Shown: positions 5,352-6,600 of the stretch, in pieces | Layout of the letters: every line of letters begins with the position of its first letter | Position numbering within the stretch: the stretch's first letter is position 1 | Assembly: GCA_017353825.1 (NCBI GenBank) | Contig: JAFMSC010000248.1 | Span: forward strand, 1 to 6,600 | From: Hyphomicrobiaceae bacterium | GTDB taxonomy: Bacteria; Pseudomonadota; Alphaproteobacteria; Rhizobiales; Hyphomicrobiaceae | Reading direction: 5' to 3' | Length of the DNA stretch: 6,600 bases | Translations under genes and position numbers: made by a program | Notes under the pieces: generated by a model | What the model saw: only the letters and a program-made list of their open reading frames with translations | The model's database searches: none | What the model was told of the DNA's origin: nothing

Positions 5352-6452
5352 ACCGCCCCCTACCGCGCCGACGAGGTTGGCAGCCTTCTTCGCACCGCCC
5401 CGCTGAAGGAGGCGCGCGCTCGGCGTGCGAAGGGTGAGATCACGCCGGCCCAGCTTAAGGCGGTCGAGGATGAGGAGATCCGCAAGATCCTCCGTAAGCA
5501 GGAGGAGATCGGCCTTAAGCTCGCCACCGACGGCGAGTTCCGGCGCACCTGGTGGCAGTTTGACTTCTTCGAGGGGCTCGGGGGCGTTGAGATCTATGAT
5601 GCCGAGAGAGGCATCCAGTTCAAGGGCATCGAGACTGCGCCACGGGCCCTGCGCGTCACGGGCAAGCTCGACTTCCCTGCCGACCACCCGATGCTGGAGC
5701 ACTTCAGGTTCTTGGCGGCGAACACCCTCGTCACGCCCAAGATGACCATCCCGGCCCCAGCAAACCTGCACTTCCGCAACGGGCGCAAGAGCATCAGCAG
5801 GCAGGTCTACCCGGACCTCGCCTCATTCTTCGACGACCTTGCCATGGTCTACGGCAAAGTCATCAGGGCCTTCTACGACGCCGGTTGCCGCTACTTGCAG
5901 CTCGATGACACCTCTTGGGGCTATCTGTGCTCGGCGCAGGAGCGGGCACTGGCCAAGACCCGCGGCGACGACAACGTCGACGAGCTGCCGGCCGTCTACG
6001 CCGAGCTCACCAACCGCGCCCTGAAATCGAAGCCGTCCGACATGGTTGTCACCACCCACGTCTGCCGCGGCAACTTCCGCTCGCACTGGATCTCGGAGGG
6101 CGGCTACGAACCGGTGGCCGAGTTGCTGCTCGGCGGCGTCAACTACGACGGCTACTTCATGGAGTGGGACACCGAGCGCGCCGGCGGTTTGGAGCCGCTG
6201 CGGTTCCTTCCCAAGGGCAGCAAACGCGTGGTGGTGGGTCTCATCACCTCCAAGACCGGCGCGCTGGAGACGAAGGACTATATCAAGCGGCGCCTCGACG
6301 TGGCCGCCAAGCACGCTCCGTTGGGCCAGCTGTGTCTGTCCCCCCAATGCGGTTTCGCCTCCACCGAGGAAGGCAACATCCTCACCGAGGACGAGCAGTG
6401 GGCCAAGCTGGGGCTGGTGGTGGACGTTGCCCGCGAGGTGTGGGGCCCTTGA
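5316..6452 (+). CDS. Cobalamin-independent methionine synthase II family protein (MetE C-terminal domain, YxjG-like)
   Basis: A 378-residue zinc-dependent methyltransferase resembling the C-terminal, catalytic half of MetE, the family of Bacillus YxjG/YxjH. It would move a methyl group to homocysteine or a related thiol to form methionine; the natural methyl donor of these short forms is less certain than for full MetE. Seen: DEVGSLLR (19-26) and LATDGEFRRTWWQFDFFEGL, the typical opening; YLQLDD in the barrel; and candidate zinc ligands His248 and Cys250 (THVCRGN), Glu283 (FMEWD) and Cys345 (SPQCGF), matching MetE's H-x-C, E and C set. Length fits the single-domain family. Start: ATG 5316 with GAGAGGAG just upstream; the open frame reaches back to 5157, but that stretch is Pro/Arg/Gly-rich and includes the ribosome binding site. 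The tandem repeat makes 5328 and 5340 possible alternative starts. No riboswitch is seen upstream. Confidence 0.88.
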   Translation: MSDTMSDTMSDTTAPYRADEVGSLLRTAPLKEARARRAKGEITPAQLKAVEDEEIRKILRKQEEIGLKLATDGEFRRTWWQFDFFEGLGGVEIYDAERGIQFKGIETAPRALRVTGKLDFPADHPMLEHFRFLAANTLVTPKMTIPAPANLHFRNGRKSISRQVYPDLASFFDDLAMVYGKVIRAFYDAGCRYLQLDDTSWGYLCSAQERALAKTRGDDNVDELPAVYAELTNRALKSKPSDMVVTTHVCRGNFRSHWISEGGYEPVAELLLGGVNYDGYFMEWDTERAGGLEPLRFLPKGSKRVVVGLITSKTGALETKDYIKRRLDVAAKHAPLGQLCLSPQCGFASTEEGNILTEDEQWAKLGLVVDVAREVWGP

Positions 6453-6540
6453 TGGAGGAGTGCGATTGCCGGGCCGCCGGGTCGCGTCGATGTGCCGCCC
6501 AGTGCTCCATCAAAGCTGCACGAGAGAAATGCAGCGCGGG

Positions 6541-6600
6541 GCCGGGCCGGCACGAACGTTGCGGCCCGACAGTTGGCCCGGCTCGCCTTGTAGGATTTTT
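6541..6600 (+). terminator. Possible terminator-like inverted repeat after the MetE-like gene
   Basis: GCCGGGCC (6541-6548) and GGCCCGGC (6575-6582) are perfect 8-bp inverted repeats. A T-run (6596-6600) begins 13 nt after the second arm and may continue beyond the window. The 26-nt loop and the distance to the T-run are not those of a standard intrinsic terminator, so this is tentative. The stretch 6453-6600 otherwise holds no gene I can support. Confidence 0.22.

Noticed and set aside
6452..6600. Open frame from ATG 6452 overlapping the MetE-like stop (TGATG) and running to the window edge
   Set aside because: The overlap is suggestive of coupling, but the translation is Cys/Arg/Ala-rich with no recognisable pattern, and it runs through an inverted repeat and T-run. 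Sequence beyond the edge would decide.

Overview
The window is GC-rich and reads like the chromosome of an alphaproteobacterium, probably of the Hyphomicrobiales. I infer this from protein style (a BtuB with a Pro/Ala/Lys-rich N-terminal linker, and an SBP of the alphaproteobacterial corrinoid type) and from codon use; no rRNA or other marker gene confirms it.

Left half, minus strand (about 3660 down to 1): a cobalamin (vitamin B12) uptake operon. In transcription order it has a TTGACA-type promoter (about 3632-3661), a cobalamin riboswitch aptamer (3602-3410) with an intact B12 box, a leader of about 230 nt ending in a hairpin that can hide the ribosome binding site, the outer-membrane TonB-dependent receptor BtuB (3170-1158), the periplasmic binding protein of BtuF type (1045-182), and the start of an inner-membrane FecCD/BtuC-type permease (185-1, cut by the window edge). 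The last two genes overlap in an ATGA. Together these genes move corrinoids across both membranes, and the riboswitch should shut the operon down when cobalamin is plentiful.

Right half, plus strand: a four-helix CvpA-family membrane protein (3832-4389), a 331-bp gene-free gap, a 140-residue hotdog-fold acyl-CoA thioesterase of the 4-hydroxybenzoyl-CoA thioesterase type (4721-5143), and a 378-residue protein of the cobalamin-independent methionine synthase II (MetE C-terminal domain / YxjG-like) family (5316-6452) with a complete set of candidate zinc ligands. The last 150 bases hold no convincing gene.

The most notable non-coding signal is a perfect 16-bp palindrome at 4618-4633, between cvpA and the thioesterase gene. 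It is identical to the consensus parS site bound by ParB. This suggests the locus lies in the replication-origin/centromere domain of its replicon. The second curiosity is the start of the MetE-like gene, where a 12-bp unit containing the start codon is repeated three times in frame behind a duplicated Shine-Dalgarno block. I found no mobile element, CRISPR array, tRNA or rRNA, and no clearly new multi-gene system.
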